DNA of 64,000 nt from Paraburkholderia agricolaris (GCF_009455635.1 NZ_QPER01000001.1:4340001-4404000), one strand, 5' to 3'; positions 9,603 through 19,731 are shown, counted from the first letter of the stretch. Made by a program: numbers and translations. The notes: generated by a model not told the origin, from the sequence alone.

Positions 9603-11267
9603 ATGGCCCAATACGTCTTCACCATGAACCGGGTCGGCAAAATCGTGCCGCCCAAGCGTCAAATCCTGAAAGACATCTCGCTGTCGTTTTTCCCCGGCGC
9701 GAAGATCGGCCTGCTCGGCCTGAACGGCTCGGGCAAGTCGACGCTGATCCGCATCATGGCCGGTGTGGACAAGGACATTGAAGGCGAAGCCACGCCGATG
9801 CCGAACCTGAACATCGGCTATCTGCCGCAGGAGCCGCAGCTCGATCCGAACAAAACCGTGCGTGAAGCGGTCGAGGAAGGTCTCGGCGACGTCTTCGGCG
9901 CGCAAAAGAAGCTCGACGAAATCTACGCGGCTTACGCGGAACCGGACGCCGACTTCGACGCGCTCGCCGCGGAGCAAGCCAAGTACGAAGCCATTCTCGC
10001 CACCACCGACGGCAGCGCGGAACAGCAGATCGAAATCGCCGCCGACGCACTGCGCCTGCCGGCATGGGACGCGAAGATCGAACACCTGTCGGGCGGCGAA
10101 AAGCGCCGCGTCGCGCTGTGCAAGCTGCTGCTCGAAAAGCCGGACATGCTGCTGCTCGACGAACCGACCAACCACCTGGACGCGGAATCGGTCGACTGGC
10201 TCGAACAGTTCCTGACGCGCTTCCCGGGCACGGTCGTCGCCGTCACCCACGATCGCTACTTCCTCGATAACGCCGCCGAGTGGATTCTCGAACTCGACCG
10301 CGGCCACGGCATTCCGTGGAAGGGCAACTACAGCAGTTGGCTCGATCAGAAGGAAGAGCGCCTGAAGCAGGAAGAGTCGTCGGAATCGGCGCGTCAGAAG
10401 GCGATCAAGAAGGAACTGGAGTGGGTGCGTCAGAACCCGAAGGGCCGTCAGGCGAAGTCGAAGGCGCGGATTGCCCGCTTCGAGGAACTGAACAGCCAGG
10501 ACTACCAGAAGCGCAACGAGACCTCGGAAATCTTCATCCCGGTCGGCGACCGCCTGGGTAACGAAGTGATCGAGTTCAAGAACGTCAGCAAGTCGTATGG
10601 CGACCGTTTGCTGCTCGACGACGTCAGCTTCAAGATTCCCGCAGGCGCGATCGTCGGCATCATCGGGCCGAACGGCGCCGGTAAATCGACACTGTTCCGC
10701 ATGCTGACCGGCCGTGAACAACCGGATTCGGGCGAGATCGTGCAAGGTCCGACGGTCAAGCTCGCATACGTGGACCAAAGCCGCGATGCTTTGGACGGCT
10801 CCAAGACCGTGTTCGAGGAAATCTCCGGCGGCGCAGACGTGCTGACGGTCGGCAAGTACGAAACGCCTTCGCGTGCGTACATCGGCCGCTTCAACTTCAA
10901 GGGCGGCGATCAGCAGAAGACCGTCGGCAACCTGTCGGGCGGTGAGCGCGGCCGGCTGCATCTGGCGAAGACGCTGATCGCGGGCGGCAACGTCCTGCTG
11001 CTGGACGAACCGTCGAACGACCTCGACGTCGAAACGCTGCGCGCGCTGGAAGACGCGTTGCTCGAGTTCGCCGGCTCGGTGATGGTGATCTCGCACGATC
11101 GCTGGTTCCTCGACCGGATCGCGACGCATATCCTGGCATTCGAAGGTGATTCGCAAATTACGTTCTTCGACGGCAACTACCAGGAATACGAAGCGGACAA
11201 GCGCGCACGTCTCGGTGAAGAAGCTGCACGTCCGAAGCGCCTGCGTTACAAGCCGATCGCGCGATAA
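9603..11267 (+). CDS. ettA: Energy-dependent translational throttle protein EttA (ABC-F)
   Basis: A 554-residue soluble ABC-F protein with two ATPase cassettes and no membrane domain. Cassette 1 has Walker A GLNGSGKST (about 39-47), signature LSGGEKRRVAL and LLLDEPTNHLD. Cassette 2 has GPNGAGKST, LSGGERGRLHL and LLLDEPSNDLD. Between them are the arm and linker (KEERLKQEESSESARQ). EttA binds the ribosomal E site and gates entry into elongation according to ATP/ADP. Length is typical (555 in E. coli). It is a single-gene unit with an intrinsic terminator downstream. Confidence 0.96.
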   Translation: MAQYVFTMNRVGKIVPPKRQILKDISLSFFPGAKIGLLGLNGSGKSTLIRIMAGVDKDIEGEATPMPNLNIGYLPQEPQLDPNKTVREAVEEGLGDVFGAQKKLDEIYAAYAEPDADFDALAAEQAKYEAILATTDGSAEQQIEIAADALRLPAWDAKIEHLSGGEKRRVALCKLLLEKPDMLLLDEPTNHLDAESVDWLEQFLTRFPGTVVAVTHDRYFLDNAAEWILELDRGHGIPWKGNYSSWLDQKEERLKQEESSESARQKAIKKELEWVRQNPKGRQAKSKARIARFEELNSQDYQKRNETSEIFIPVGDRLGNEVIEFKNVSKSYGDRLLLDDVSFKIPAGAIVGIIGPNGAGKSTLFRMLTGREQPDSGEIVQGPTVKLAYVDQSRDALDGSKTVFEEISGGADVLTVGKYETPSRAYIGRFNFKGGDQQKTVGNLSGGERGRLHLAKTLIAGGNVLLLDEPSNDLDVETLRALEDALLEFAGSVMVISHDRWFLDRIATHILAFEGDSQITFFDGNYQEYEADKRARLGEEAARPKRLRYKPIAR

Positions 11268-11282
11268 ATCGCGAGCCTGGCG

Positions 11283-11314
11283 GCCCGCTCGTGGGTGGAT
11301 GAGCGGGCTGTTTT
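11283..11314 (+). terminator. Rho-independent terminator of ettA
   Basis: An 8-bp stem GCCCGCTC / GAGCGGGC (loop of 10) is followed by TGTTTT, placed 15 bp after the ettA stop. Confidence 0.8.
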
Positions 11315-11543
11315 GCCTCACTGGCCGGTCATTTTGAACATCAAGGCACCCCGGCAGCGTCTTGCGTTTGCCGGATAAGCGGCGCACGGCACACGCATTG
11401 CTGATCACGCGGTGACACACGTCGTCCGACTGAATGCGGCAACTCCGCCGGATCAGACGCATCAAATAACCGTGCGCCGAACCGGCGCGCACACAGGCCG
11501 ATCACAGCTATACCGCGCCCGGCGCGGCGACGAGGAGGCAAGC

Positions 11544-12665
11544 ATGGCGATGTCGAAGGGCAAGCGCTGGGCTATCGCCATCGGTGGCGTGCTGCTAGTG
11601 CTGATCGTCGTCGCAGTCGCTGCGTTGCAGTTCGCGCAGCGCGAAGTCAAGGAACGCATCGTTGCGGCGCTCGGACCGTTAGGCAGCGCCGAAAGCATCC
11701 AGGTCGGCCTCACCTCAGTCCATCTCACCAACGTTCTGCTCAAGGCGCCACCCGGCTGGCCCGCTGGCGATCCGTTACGCGCCGACGAAATCACGCTCAC
11801 GCCCGACATCCGCGATCTGCTCGCGCGGCGCATCCATATTCGCAGCGTGGTGGTACACGGCTTCGACATCGCCGTATTGCGCACCAAAGACGGCACGATC
11901 CGCCTGCTGCCGAATCTGCGGGAATCGGTGAACAAGTCCGACGAAGAAACCGGCGGCGGCGCACCCTCCACCCCACGCGAAAAGCTGATCGACCACATCG
12001 CCTTCGAGCAGGGCAACTTCCATTTCTACGATATGACCGTTGGGCCGCCGGCATTCAAGGTGACGGTCAGCAACGCCAATGCGACGGTCGATCATCTGCA
12101 TCTGCCCGCGCTCAGCGAACCGACCACGGTCGATCTCACCGGTTCGATCAAAGGCCCGACGCATACCGGCACGGTCTCGTTTAGCGGCTGGATCAAGATC
12201 GCCAGCAAGGATTCGCAGACCACCAGCAAGCTAAGCGGCATCGATGTCGTGATGCTCGATCCGTATTTGCTGAAGAAGGCCGGCGGGAAGGCCCAGGTGA
12301 GCGGCGGCACGGTCGACCTGACTGTGGAGTCGACGGTGCGCAACTATCAGTTGCACGCGCCCGGCACGGTGACGATCCACCATCTGCAACTCGCCGACAG
12401 CGACAATCCGCTGGACACCTTCATGTCGATTCCGACCAAGGCGGCCATTGCGGCGCTCAAGACGCACAACGGCGATATCACGCTGCATTTCGAGCTCGAT
12501 GGCGACCTGCGCGACCCGAAGTTTTCGGTGCAGGAGGGTCTGATGAAGCGCCTCGGCGCGGGGTTTGCGAAATCGCTAGGCGTGAGCGTCGAGGGCGTGG
12601 CTAAGGGCACCGGCGAAACGGTGAAAGGTTTGGGTAACGCGTTGAAGAATCTACTGGGGCAGTAG
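11544..12665 (+). CDS. AsmA-like DUF748-type membrane-anchored protein
   Basis: A 373-residue protein with one N-terminal membrane anchor (AIAIGGVLLVLIVVAVAAL, about 9-27). A long beta-rich periplasmic region follows, containing repeated phrases such as VSFSGWIKIASKDSQTTSKL and VDLTVESTVRNYQLHAPG. This architecture fits the AsmA/DUF748 group, which is linked to phospholipid or envelope homeostasis. The start at 11544 is chosen over an in-frame one 132 bp earlier because GAGGAGG lies 6 bp before it and the anchor follows at once. The C-terminus is an amphipathic, Gly/Lys-rich tail. It is convergent with the HAD gene, with only 2 bp between stops. Confidence 0.72.
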   Translation: MAMSKGKRWAIAIGGVLLVLIVVAVAALQFAQREVKERIVAALGPLGSAESIQVGLTSVHLTNVLLKAPPGWPAGDPLRADEITLTPDIRDLLARRIHIRSVVVHGFDIAVLRTKDGTIRLLPNLRESVNKSDEETGGGAPSTPREKLIDHIAFEQGNFHFYDMTVGPPAFKVTVSNANATVDHLHLPALSEPTTVDLTGSIKGPTHTGTVSFSGWIKIASKDSQTTSKLSGIDVVMLDPYLLKKAGGKAQVSGGTVDLTVESTVRNYQLHAPGTVTIHHLQLADSDNPLDTFMSIPTKAAIAALKTHNGDITLHFELDGDLRDPKFSVQEGLMKRLGAGFAKSLGVSVEGVAKGTGETVKGLGNALKNLLGQ

Positions 12666-12667
12666 GC

Positions 12668-13291
12668 TTAAACCCGCAACCCCAACCCACGCAGTCGCGT
12701 CTCGGTTTGCACCGCGCTCGTATGATGCACACCGTGCCAACCCAAGGCCGTCGCGGCCTCGGCGTTTTTCAGATTGTCGTCGATGAAGACGAGTTCGCCT
12801 GGCTGAATGCCCGGCAGTTGCGCCTCGATCCGCTGGTGCATGAGCGCGAAAATCGCCGGATCGGGCTTCACCAGCTTTACCTTGCCCGACACGACGATGT
12901 CACGAAACCGCCGCAGCACGGGGTAATGCTCCCACGCATACGGAAACGTCTCCGCCGACCAGTTGGTCAGCCCGAAGAGCGGCACGTCAGCCGCCTCGAG
13001 CTTTTCCATGATCGCCACACCCTCTTCCAGCACGCCGGCCACCATCTCGTGCCAGCGCTCGTAGAACGCGCGGATCAGCGGCGCGTGATCGGGAAACCGG
13101 GCGACGAGTTCGTCGGTCGCCTCGACGATCGGCTGACCGCCGTCCTGACGGATCACCCAATCCATCGAACAGACGTGGGTCAGAAACCAGCGGCGTTCTG
13201 TGTCGTCAGGAATCAACTGACGGTAGAGATACTCGGGGCTCCAGTCGATCAGCACACCGCCGAAATCGAACACCACTGCCTTGATGGCCAT
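12668..13291 (-). CDS. HAD-superfamily (IA) hydrolase
   Basis: A 207-residue HAD hydrolase. Motif I is VVFDFGGVLIDW (nucleophile Asp9), motif II is FGLTNWS (about 110-116), motif III is a Lys in KLVKPDP, and motif IV is FIDDNLKNAE. The second Asp of motif I is Gly, as in the YihX/epoxide-hydrolase-like branch of the family. This suggests a small sugar-phosphate phosphatase, but the substrate is unknown. It lies 33 bp downstream of the aminopeptidase on the same strand and is probably in one transcript with it. Confidence 0.88.
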   Translation of the reverse strand: MAIKAVVFDFGGVLIDWSPEYLYRQLIPDDTERRWFLTHVCSMDWVIRQDGGQPIVEATDELVARFPDHAPLIRAFYERWHEMVAGVLEEGVAIMEKLEAADVPLFGLTNWSAETFPYAWEHYPVLRRFRDIVVSGKVKLVKPDPAIFALMHQRIEAQLPGIQPGELVFIDDNLKNAEAATALGWHGVHHTSAVQTETRLRGLGLRV

Positions 13292-13324
13292 GCACGCACT
13301 CTCCCTAGGGTCGTGGCGACAAAC

Positions 13325-15139
13325 TCAGATGGGTTGGGTACGCAGTTCGAGCCACGTCTTCGCCTCGCCCGACACATGCGGCGACAGGCGCGCGCGCACC
13401 GTCTCGTGATACCCGTTGAGCCATGCACGCTCGTCTTCACGCAGCAGCGACAGGTCGAGGCAGCGCGTGTCGATCGGGCACAGCGTGAGCGTTTCGAACT
13501 CGAGGAAATCGCCGAACTCGGTTTTCTCCGCCGGCACGTTCAGCACCAGATTCTCGATCCGCACGCCCCACTTGCCCGGCCGGTAAATGCCCGGCTCGAC
13601 CGAGGTGATCATGCCCTCTTCCATCGCCGTCCACGGTTCGGCCGGTGCATAGTGCGAAATCACCTGCGGACCTTCGTGCACGTTCAGGAAATAGCCCACG
13701 CCGTGACCGGTGCCATGACCGTAATCGGCGCCAGCCTCCCAGATCGGCGCGCGGGCGATCGCGTCGAGCATCGGCGAACGAATGCCGCGCGGGAACTTTG
13801 CGCGCGACAGCGCCATGGTGCCTTTCAGCACGATCGTGAAATCGCGCCGCTGTGCATCGCTGATGGTGCCGATCGGCACTACCCGCGTGATGTCGGTCGT
13901 GCCGCTCAGATACTGCGCGCCCGAATCGATCAGCAACAGACCATTGCCCTCGATCACCGAATGCGATTCTTCGGTTGCGCGGTAGTGCGGCATCGCGCCG
14001 TTCGCGTTGAAGCCCGCGATCGTCGCGAAGCTCAGCGACACGAAGCCCGGACGGCGCGCGCGGGCTGCCGTCAGACGCTGGTCGATCGTCAGTTCGGTGA
14101 TCGTTTCACGGCCCAATGCACCTTCGAACCACGCGAAGAATTCGGCGAGCGCCGCACCGTCCTGCTCCATCGTCTCGCGCACATGGTCGGCTTCCGCCTC
14201 GGTCTTGCGCGACTTGAAGAAGGTGGACGGATTGACCGCCTCCACCACCTTCACCGTGGACGGCACCAACTGCAGCGAGCCATAGGTAATGCGGCGCGGG
14301 TCGATCAGCAGCGTGCTGCCGGCCGGCAGTGCGGCTAGCGCGTCGGCGGCCTTCGCATACGGCTCGACGTTGATGCCGTCACGCGCGAGCGCCTCGGCCA
14401 GCGCCTGAGGCACCTTGCCGTCGGCGACAAAAAGCGACGCGCTTTGCGGACCGATCAGTGCGTGCGCCACGAACACCGGGTTGTAGCTGACATCGGCGCC
14501 GCGCAGATTCAACAGCCACGCCAGGTCATCCAGCGTGGAAATGAAGTGCCACTGCGCGTCCTTTTCCGCCATCGCGCGGCGAATCTGCGCGAGCTTTTCC
14601 GAACGGGCGACGCTTGCGTGCGGCGCGGCATGCTCAAACACGGCGGCGGCGGGCAGCGACGGGCGCTGCGGCCAGATCGCGTCGAACAGATCCACGTCGG
14701 TGCGCAACTTCACGCCGCGTGCGCTGAGCGCCTGGCCCAAGGCACGCGCCGCCGCCACACCGAGCACGGCGCCGTCCACACCGACCGTACCGCCGGTCGC
14801 GACGTTCTGTGCGAGCCATTCGAAATGCGGCGCGGTCTGCTGGCCGCCGGTCATCTTCATCAACTGAACGCCGGTGCCGGCCAGTTGCGCGTTGGCTTGT
14901 TCCCAATAACGGCTATCGGTCCATACGCCGGCGAAATCGGCGGTCACAACCAAAGTGCCGGCCGAGCCGGTGAAACCCGACAGCCACTGCCGGCCTTGCC
15001 AGCGCCCAGGTAGATATTCGGAGAGATGCGGATCGGAAGACGGCACCAGATAAGCGGCTACACCTTCGCGCGCCATTGCATTGCGCAATGTCGCGAGCCG
15101 TTCGGGGATGGAGGAGGTTTCGGGAAGTCGGGCATTCAT
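13325..15139 (-). CDS. Aminopeptidase P family (Xaa-Pro aminopeptidase, M24B), long form
   Basis: A 604-residue cytoplasmic metallopeptidase. Two creatinase-like N-terminal domains (about 1-310) are followed by the pita-bread catalytic domain. Metal ligands are visible in LIDSGAQYLSGTTDITR, GHGTGHGVGYFLNVHE, TSVEPGIYRPGKWGVRIEN and a final E. The length (about 600) matches the long, three-domain type also found in eukaryotic cytosol, rather than the 440-residue E. coli PepP. It should release N-terminal residues before proline. The ATG at 15139 (MNARLPETSS) is preferred to one five codons upstream because of the spacing to CAGGTG. It lies 19 bp after the small membrane protein gene. Confidence 0.93.
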   Translation of the reverse strand: MNARLPETSSIPERLATLRNAMAREGVAAYLVPSSDPHLSEYLPGRWQGRQWLSGFTGSAGTLVVTADFAGVWTDSRYWEQANAQLAGTGVQLMKMTGGQQTAPHFEWLAQNVATGGTVGVDGAVLGVAAARALGQALSARGVKLRTDVDLFDAIWPQRPSLPAAAVFEHAAPHASVARSEKLAQIRRAMAEKDAQWHFISTLDDLAWLLNLRGADVSYNPVFVAHALIGPQSASLFVADGKVPQALAEALARDGINVEPYAKAADALAALPAGSTLLIDPRRITYGSLQLVPSTVKVVEAVNPSTFFKSRKTEAEADHVRETMEQDGAALAEFFAWFEGALGRETITELTIDQRLTAARARRPGFVSLSFATIAGFNANGAMPHYRATEESHSVIEGNGLLLIDSGAQYLSGTTDITRVVPIGTISDAQRRDFTIVLKGTMALSRAKFPRGIRSPMLDAIARAPIWEAGADYGHGTGHGVGYFLNVHEGPQVISHYAPAEPWTAMEEGMITSVEPGIYRPGKWGVRIENLVLNVPAEKTEFGDFLEFETLTLCPIDTRCLDLSLLREDERAWLNGYHETVRARLSPHVSGEAKTWLELRTQPI

Positions 15140-15158
15140 CGGAGTCACCTGCAAGTAT

Positions 15159-15413
15159 TCATCGACGGGAAAGCAAGCCGACCGTCACGGCAACGGCGAT
15201 CAACGCGACGCCGGTGCATACCGGCCATTCGAGCGTATCGCCATCATGAAAGAGACCAACCACATTGCCGGCCATGCGCGCGAGCGCCGCGCCCAGCACG
15301 CCGGCCAGTAACGCCGCCCACCAGGGAGCGCGGCTCGAACGGCGCAGCGGATGCAGCCACCAGCCCGCAAGACCGATCACCACACCCAGCACCAGGATTC
15401 CGGGCCACCCCAT
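15159..15413 (-). CDS. Small membrane protein, GlsB/YeaQ/YmgE (transglycosylase-associated) type
   Basis: An 84-residue protein that is almost entirely hydrophobic, with three predicted helices (about 4-20, 31-52, 64-81). Gly-rich first and second helices (ILVLGVVIGLAGWW and ALLAGVLGAALARMAG) resemble the small stress-associated YeaQ/YmgE family. The match is by general pattern rather than a firm motif. It is the first gene of a likely operon with the aminopeptidase and HAD hydrolase. Confidence 0.6.
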   Translation of the reverse strand: MGWPGILVLGVVIGLAGWWLHPLRRSSRAPWWAALLAGVLGAALARMAGNVVGLFHDGDTLEWPVCTGVALIAVAVTVGLLSRR

Positions 15414-15618
15414 TAGCAGGGGACCTCACACAGATTCAGACTTGTCTCATAGGCGCGCGGGGTCAAGACAGCTAGCATTTTCTTCTCATTAACCATAGAG
15501 GTTCAGCACGGCGCTTTCCGCATAGCGGTTGAGTTTAGGGGGTCGGGGTGATGTTAGGCAAGCTGTAAGCCTTACGGAGAAGCCTGGCCCCTGGTCATTG
15601 CCACGCTGACAGCGCGCC

Positions 15619-16329
15619 ATGCGAATCGCCCTTATCGAGCCGGATCTACGGCACGCCACCCTAGTCGGCCGGCTGATTTTTGCGGGCGGCCATATGTGTC
15701 AGCACTTCACCGCCAGCGCACCGTTCCTGGATCAGGCTGCCGACGAATTCTTCGATCTGCTCATCACGGAAAGCTGGGCCGGCGACCGTTCCGCCGAAGA
15801 CGCGATCCCCCGCGCCCGCTCCATCCTGCCCGGCTTGCCAGTGATCGTACTGTTATCGGAACCCCGCGAGAGCCAGATCGTCGCCGCGCTGCACGCCGGC
15901 GCCGACGACTGCCTGGCCAAGCCGGTCCGCGGCCCTGAAATGCTGGCCCGGGTAGACGCGCTGCTGCGGCGCGCGGGCTTGCGGCGGCCACCCAATCGGC
16001 GGCGCGACACGATCGGAGGCTACGCGTTCGACGCCGCGCAGTTTGCCGTCACATTCCGCAATCGAACCGTTGCCCTGACGCCCAAAGAATTCCGCTTTGC
16101 GTTGCTGCTTTTTAACAACCTGTCGCGGCCGGTATCGCGCGCGCATATTCTTGAAACCGTCTGGACACGCCGCCGCGACGTAAGGTCGCGCACTGTCGAT
16201 ACCCACGCATCGCGCGTGCGGACCAAATTACAGTTGCGTCCGGAGCACGGTTATTGCCTGACACCGCTTTACGGCTACGGCTACCAACTCGACGCTATCC
16301 CGCCAGAAGCGGTTGTGGAGGCCGGATGA
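15619..16329 (+). CDS. OmpR-type orphan response regulator with atypical receiver
   Basis: A 236-residue protein with an N-terminal receiver domain (1-118) and a C-terminal winged-helix DNA-binding domain (about 130-225; TPKEFRFALLLFNNLSRPVSR, YGYGYQL). In the receiver, the Lys (K101 in CLAKPV) and the Ser/Thr switch (S80 in VIVLLS) are present. The site normally holding the phosphoacceptor Asp reads DLLITES, with Glu51. The acidic pocket is also reduced (IEPD instead of EDD). This suggests phosphorylation-independent activity. No histidine kinase gene is adjacent; hemA follows 62 bp downstream. The ATG at 15619 starts directly with the receiver fold. Confidence 0.88.
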   Translation: MRIALIEPDLRHATLVGRLIFAGGHMCQHFTASAPFLDQAADEFFDLLITESWAGDRSAEDAIPRARSILPGLPVIVLLSEPRESQIVAALHAGADDCLAKPVRGPEMLARVDALLRRAGLRRPPNRRRDTIGGYAFDAAQFAVTFRNRTVALTPKEFRFALLLFNNLSRPVSRAHILETVWTRRRDVRSRTVDTHASRVRTKLQLRPEHGYCLTPLYGYGYQLDAIPPEAVVEAG

Positions 16330-16360
16330 CGCGCGCAGAATGAAAGAATCATGAAAACGC

Positions 16361-16366
16361 TATAAT
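16361..16366 (+). promoter_or_regulatory. Probable -10 element of the hemA promoter
   Basis: A perfect TATAAT lies 25 bp before the hemA ATG in an AT-rich island. No convincing -35 hexamer is found 16-18 bp upstream, so this may be a weak or activator-dependent promoter. Confidence 0.5.
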
Positions 16367-16391
16367 ATTGGGCTAAACCATAGCGCCCCAT

Positions 16392-17678
16392 ATGCAGCTT
16401 CTAACGATCGGAATCAATCACCACACTGCGCCTGTCGCCTTGCGCGAACGCGTGGCGTTTCCGCTCGAACAGATCAAGCCTGCACTGGATACCTTCAAGA
16501 GCGTCTGGCTCGGCCGCACCGCCCGCACGGCGCCGGAAGCGGCAATTCTGTCCACCTGCAACCGCACCGAGCTGTACTGCGCGACCGACGACCAGGCCGC
16601 GCGTGAAGCCGCGATCCAGTGGTTCTCGAAATACCACAACCTGCCCATCGACGAACTCGCGCCGCATGTCTACGCGTTGCCGCAGTCGGAAGCCGTGCGC
16701 CACGCTTTCCGCGTCGCATCGGGGCTGGATTCGATGGTGCTGGGCGAGACGCAAATCGTCGGACAAATGAAGGATGCGGTGCGCACGGCGTCTGAAGCCG
16801 GCGCGCTCGGCACCTATCTGAACCAGTTGTTCCAGCGCACCTTCGCCGTGGCGAAGGAAGTGCGCAGCACGACCGAAATCGGCGCACAGTCGGTTTCCAT
16901 GGCAGCAGCAGCCGTGCGGCTCGCGCAGCGGATTTTCGACAAGGTCTCGAACCAGCGCGTACTGTTCATCGGCGCGGGCGAAATGATCGAGTTGTGCGCC
17001 ACGCACTTCGCCGCGCAGCAGCCGCGCGAGCTGGTGGTCGCCAATCGTACCGCCGAGCGCGGCACCCGCCTCGCCGAACGCTTCAACGGCCGGGCCATTC
17101 CGCTCTCGGAACTGCCGGCGCGCATGCACGAGTTCGACATCATCGTGTCGTGTACCGCTTCCACCCTGCCGATCATCGGTCTGGGCGCGGTCGAGCGGGC
17201 CGTGAAAGCGCGCCGCCACCGGCCGATTTTCATGGTCGATCTGGCCGTGCCGCGCGACATCGAACCCGAAGTCGGCCAGCTCGAAGACGTGTTCCTGTAC
17301 ACCGTCGACGACCTCGGCGCGATCGTGCGTGAAGGCAATGCGTCGCGGCAAGCCGCGGTTGCGCAGGCCGAGGCGATCATCGAGACGCGGGTGCAGAATT
17401 TCATGCAATGGCTCGACGCGCGCAGCATCGTGCCGGTGATCCGCCACATGCATACCCAGGCCGACGTGTTGCGTCGCGCCGAAGTCGAACGCGCGCAGAA
17501 AATGCTCGCCCGCGGCGAGGATCCTGCAGCGGTGCTCGAAGCGCTGTCGCAATCGCTCACCAACAAACTGATCCACGGCCCTACGCACGCACTCAATCGC
17601 GCGAGCAGCGAGAACCGTGACACGCTCATCGAATTGATGAGCGGTTTCTACAAACACTCCGGTTCTACGGAGCGTTAG
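16392..17678 (+). CDS. hemA: Glutamyl-tRNA reductase
   Basis: A 428-residue HemA. It starts [20 protein letters not shown]. The catalytic Cys56 sits in STCNRTE, followed by the conserved [12 protein letters not shown] segment and an NADPH fold ([10 protein letters not shown]). It reduces glutamyl-tRNA(Glu) to glutamate-1-semialdehyde, the first step of C5 tetrapyrrole synthesis. Length is normal. It leads a plus-strand series with prfA, prmC and grxD, an arrangement common in proteobacteria. Confidence 0.97.
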   Translation: MQLLTIGINHHTAPVALRERVAFPLEQIKPALDTFKSVWLGRTARTAPEAAILSTCNRTELYCATDDQAAREAAIQWFSKYHNLPIDELAPHVYALPQSEAVRHAFRVASGLDSMVLGETQIVGQMKDAVRTASEAGALGTYLNQLFQRTFAVAKEVRSTTEIGAQSVSMAAAAVRLAQRIFDKVSNQRVLFIGAGEMIELCATHFAAQQPRELVVANRTAERGTRLAERFNGRAIPLSELPARMHEFDIIVSCTASTLPIIGLGAVERAVKARRHRPIFMVDLAVPRDIEPEVGQLEDVFLYTVDDLGAIVREGNASRQAAVAQAEAIIETRVQNFMQWLDARSIVPVIRHMHTQADVLRRAEVERAQKMLARGEDPAAVLEALSQSLTNKLIHGPTHALNRASSENRDTLIELMSGFYKHSGSTER

Positions 17679-17800
17679 CGGCGCAGCCACCGCCGCACCA
17701 TCCGCGCCGCCCCGAGTGGCCCGCGATGTGCTTCTGACCAGGGCATCCGCCCACTCCCCTAGTCGTCGTCCTTGCCGGAGTCCGCTCCGATACCCGTCCG

Positions 17801-18883
17801 ATGAAAACGAGCATGCAACGCAAGCTCGACCAGCTCACTACCCGGCTGGCCGAACTGAACGACCTGTTGAGCCGCGAGGACATTACCTCGAATCTCGACC
17901 AATACCGCAAGCTCACGCGTGAACACGCCGAGCTTGGGCCGATCGTCGAACATTACGCGTTGTGGCGCCAGGCCATGACCGACGCGGCCACCGCGCAGGA
18001 ACTGCTGGCGGACGCGTCGATGCGCGACTTCGCGGAAGACGAAATTCGCACGTCACGCGAGCGGATGGAAAAAATCGGCGCGGAATTGCAGAAAATGCTA
18101 CTGCCGAAAGACCCGAACGACGACCGCAACATCTTCCTCGAAATCCGGGCAGGCACCGGCGGCGACGAATCCGCGCTGTTCGCCGGCGACTTGCTGCGCA
18201 TGTACTTGCGCTTCGCCGAGCGCAATCGCTGGCAAGTGGAAATGATGTCGGCGAGCGAATCGGACCTTGGCGGCTACAAGGAAGTGATCGTGCGAATCGC
18301 CGGCGAAGCGGCGTATTCCAAGCTCAAGTTCGAGTCGGGCGGCCATCGCGTACAACGCGTGCCGGCCACCGAAACGCAGGGCCGCATTCACACGTCGGCG
18401 TGTACGGTCGCGGTCATGCCCGAAGCGGACGAAATTGGCGAGGTCGAGATCAATCCGGCCGATCTGCGCATCGATACGTTCCGCGCGTCCGGCGCGGGCG
18501 GTCAGCACATCAACAAGACCGATTCGGCCGTGCGCGTCACGCACTTGCCGACGGGCATCGTCGTCGAATGTCAGGACGACCGGTCGCAGCATAAGAACAA
18601 GGATCGTGCGCTGAAGGTTCTGGCCGCACGCATCAAGGACAAGCAGTCGCACGAGCAGCAGGCGAAAGAAGCCGCGACACGCAAGAGCCTGATCGGCTCG
18701 GGCGACCGCTCGGAGCGGATTCGCACCTACAACTTCCCGCAAGGGCGTCTGACGGATCACCGGATCAATCTGACGCTGTATCGCCTCGACGCGATCATGG
18801 ACGGCGATCTCGACGAACTGATCGCGGCTTTGGTCAGCGAGCATCAGGCCGAGTTGCTGGCATCGCTAGGCGACGCGGACTAA
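17801..18883 (+). CDS. prfA: Peptide chain release factor 1
   Basis: A 360-residue RF1. The stop-codon recognition motif PAT is at 188-190 ([12 protein letters not shown]), and the peptidyl-tRNA hydrolysis motif GGQ at 233-235 ([20 protein letters not shown]). It reads UAA and UAG. Its Gln in GGQ is the substrate of PrmC, encoded 5 bp downstream, so enzyme and substrate are co-expressed. The start at 17801 gives the typical MKTSM N-terminus. Confidence 0.97.
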   Translation: MKTSMQRKLDQLTTRLAELNDLLSREDITSNLDQYRKLTREHAELGPIVEHYALWRQAMTDAATAQELLADASMRDFAEDEIRTSRERMEKIGAELQKMLLPKDPNDDRNIFLEIRAGTGGDESALFAGDLLRMYLRFAERNRWQVEMMSASESDLGGYKEVIVRIAGEAAYSKLKFESGGHRVQRVPATETQGRIHTSACTVAVMPEADEIGEVEINPADLRIDTFRASGAGGQHINKTDSAVRVTHLPTGIVVECQDDRSQHKNKDRALKVLAARIKDKQSHEQQAKEAATRKSLIGSGDRSERIRTYNFPQGRLTDHRINLTLYRLDAIMDGDLDELIAALVSEHQAELLASLGDAD

Positions 18884-18888
18884 AGCGG

Positions 18889-19731
18889 ATGGATCCGGTC
18901 ACGCCCACTGCGCTGTTGCGCGCCTCGCCGCTGCCGCCGCTCGAAGCGCGGATTCTGCTCACGCACGTGCTCGGCTGGCGGCACACGCAATTAATCACGC
19001 GCAGCGAAGAAGCGCTCGACAGCCCGGTCGTTGAACGATATCGGGCGCTGGAAGCGCGGCGCGCGGCTGGCGAGCCGGTGGCGCAACTGGTCGGCGCGCG
19101 CGAATTCTTTGGGCTTGATTTCGACGTGACACCGGACGTCCTGATTCCGCGTCCCGAAACCGAGTTGCTGGTCGAAACGGCGTTGGCGGCGCTGGGAAAC
19201 ACCTCGCGGTCACGCGTACTCGATCTGGGCACCGGCACCGGCGCGATTGCCGTAGCCATTGCGTCGATGCGTCCCGACGCGCGGGTCTGGGCGCTGGACC
19301 GTTCCGCTGAAGCGCTGGCGGTGGCCACCCGCAACGCCGCGCGTCTGCTGGATGGCGGACGCCTTGGCGGCGCCGTGACCTTATTGCAAAGCGACTGGTA
19401 CGGTTCGCTCGACACAACTTTGCACTTCGACGTGATCGTCAGTAATCCGCCGTATATCGCGAGCGGCGACCCACATCTGTCGCAAGGCGATCTACGTTTC
19501 GAGCCGCGCGCTGCGCTCACCGACGAAGCCGATGGACTCAGTGCGATCCGCAAGATCATCGCTGGCGCGCCCACACGGTTGGCCGCCAACGGCGTATTGT
19601 GGATCGAACACGGCTACGATCAGGCGCAAGCCGTACGCGGTCTGCTGAGCGCGCAAGGTTTTGCGCAAGTCCGCTCGGAGCAGGATCTTGCCGGCATCGA
19701 GCGGATCAGCGGCGGCCGATGGCCCAATTAA
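18889..19731 (+). CDS. prmC: Release factor glutamine N5-methyltransferase
   Basis: A 280-residue class I methyltransferase with SAM-binding motif LDLGTGTGAIAVAI (about 111-124) and catalytic NPPY at 186-189. An N-terminal helical domain (1-80) contacts the release factor. It methylates the GGQ glutamine of RF1 and RF2. The gene begins 5 bp after the prfA stop. A short hairpin without a U-tract (19742-19762) follows its stop. Confidence 0.95.
   Translation: MDPVTPTALLRASPLPPLEARILLTHVLGWRHTQLITRSEEALDSPVVERYRALEARRAAGEPVAQLVGAREFFGLDFDVTPDVLIPRPETELLVETALAALGNTSRSRVLDLGTGTGAIAVAIASMRPDARVWALDRSAEALAVATRNAARLLDGGRLGGAVTLLQSDWYGSLDTTLHFDVIVSNPPYIASGDPHLSQGDLRFEPRAALTDEADGLSAIRKIIAGAPTRLAANGVLWIEHGYDQAQAVRGLLSAQGFAQVRSEQDLAGIERISGGRWPN

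Noticed and set aside
9327..11492. 721-residue open frame antisense to ettA
   Set aside because: It is a frame-shadow of the ABC-F gene; no domain is recognisable, and ettA has both cassettes intact on the other strand.
12707..14338. 543-residue plus-strand frame over the HAD and aminopeptidase genes
   Set aside because: It is antisense to two well-supported genes and rich in His/Arg without any motif.
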